Part shown: one piece after another, positions 4,924 to 5,133 of the stretch
Numbering within the stretch: position 1 is the stretch's first letter
How the letters are laid out: the number at the start of each line of letters is the position of its first letter
NCBI GenBank assembly: GCA_017161665.1
Contig: JADFCT010000267.1
Span: forward strand, 1 to 5,133
DNA: 5,133 nt
Source: Candidatus Sumerlaeota bacterium
GTDB taxonomy: Bacteria > Sumerlaeota > Sumerlaeia > JADFCT01
Reading direction: 5' to 3'
Translations under genes and position numbers: made by a program
The notes under the pieces: generated by a model
Told to the model about the DNA's origin: nothing
Databases searched by the model: none
Seen by the model: the letters and a program-made list of their open reading frames with translations, nothing else

Positions 4924-5133
4924 AGCCCTCCCCCTGCAGCATCCCCAACGCAGCCATCGCCCAAAGGCCGATTCTGAAAAAGCGGATTAAGCGACGTCCA
5001 GGCGCATCCGATCATTCGCGTTGTGTGGGGGTGAAAAGGTGTGATTCTGACGGCTTGAAGTGGTGGAGCAGAGGTCCACCGTACTGTTTCACGATAGCCC
5101 TATAAACATTGGCGATTGTGAAAGGCCCAAAAA
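4924..5133. other. Downstream region, no gene recognised
   Basis: These 210 bases after ribD hold no reading frame I can support; the open frames that enter it are out-of-frame continuations from within ribD. The only clear structure is the short inverted repeat at 5061-5081. No T-tract terminator is visible right after ribD. A following gene, if any, begins outside the window. Confidence 0.6.
5061..5081. repeat. Short hairpin downstream of ribD
   Basis: GGTGGA (5062-5067) and TCCACC (5075-5080) form a perfect six-pair stem with a 7-base loop, extendable by a T-G pair at 5061 and 5081. No run of T follows, so it is not a typical intrinsic terminator. Its GGTGGAGCAGAGGTCCACC sequence looks like another of the scattered intergenic repeats suspected elsewhere in this window. 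Confidence 0.4.

Overview
This window carries five co-directional (+ strand) biosynthetic genes and no sign of phage, CRISPR, transposase or defence genes. Four encode the thiazole branch of thiamine synthesis in the order thiF-thiS-(gap)-thiG-thiH. The fifth is ribD, for the second and third steps of riboflavin synthesis. All five reading frames look intact, full length and catalytically complete.

Layout: 1-150 is an upstream leader with no gene. thiF (151-1023) and thiS (1020-1223) overlap by 4 bases. A 516-base non-coding stretch (1224-1739) then interrupts the operon and is full of palindromes and repeats. thiG (1740-2525) and thiH (2522-3643) again overlap by 4 bases. A 113-base gap holds a degenerate tandem array with a 10-bp period and a small hairpin. 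ribD (3757-4923) follows, then 210 bases of apparently non-coding sequence with one short hairpin.

How the genes work together: ThiF adenylylates the C-terminal Gly-Gly of ThiS, which is then converted to a thiocarboxylate. ThiH, a radical SAM tyrosine lyase, supplies dehydroglycine. ThiG joins this with deoxyxylulose 5-phosphate and the ThiS sulfur to make the thiazole. The choice of ThiH rather than the oxygen-using ThiO suggests an anaerobic or oxygen-limited life. The pyrimidine branch (thiC), thiD, thiE and the sulfur donor are not in the window, and neither are the other riboflavin genes. No TPP or FMN riboswitch is visible.

Organism: GC-rich coding sequence, a ThiF with a fused N-terminal ThiS-like domain, and intergenic repeats of the CGCGAAT, GGCGCAAAG and CCCAGGG/CCCTGGG kinds suggest a free-living Gram-negative bacterium, perhaps of the Planctomycetes-Verrucomicrobia-Lentisphaerae group or a related uncultured phylum. 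This placement is inference from general familiarity, not a search. I found no new biological system. What deserves a second look is the structured repeat cluster that splits the thi operon and the cysteine-poor ThiF.
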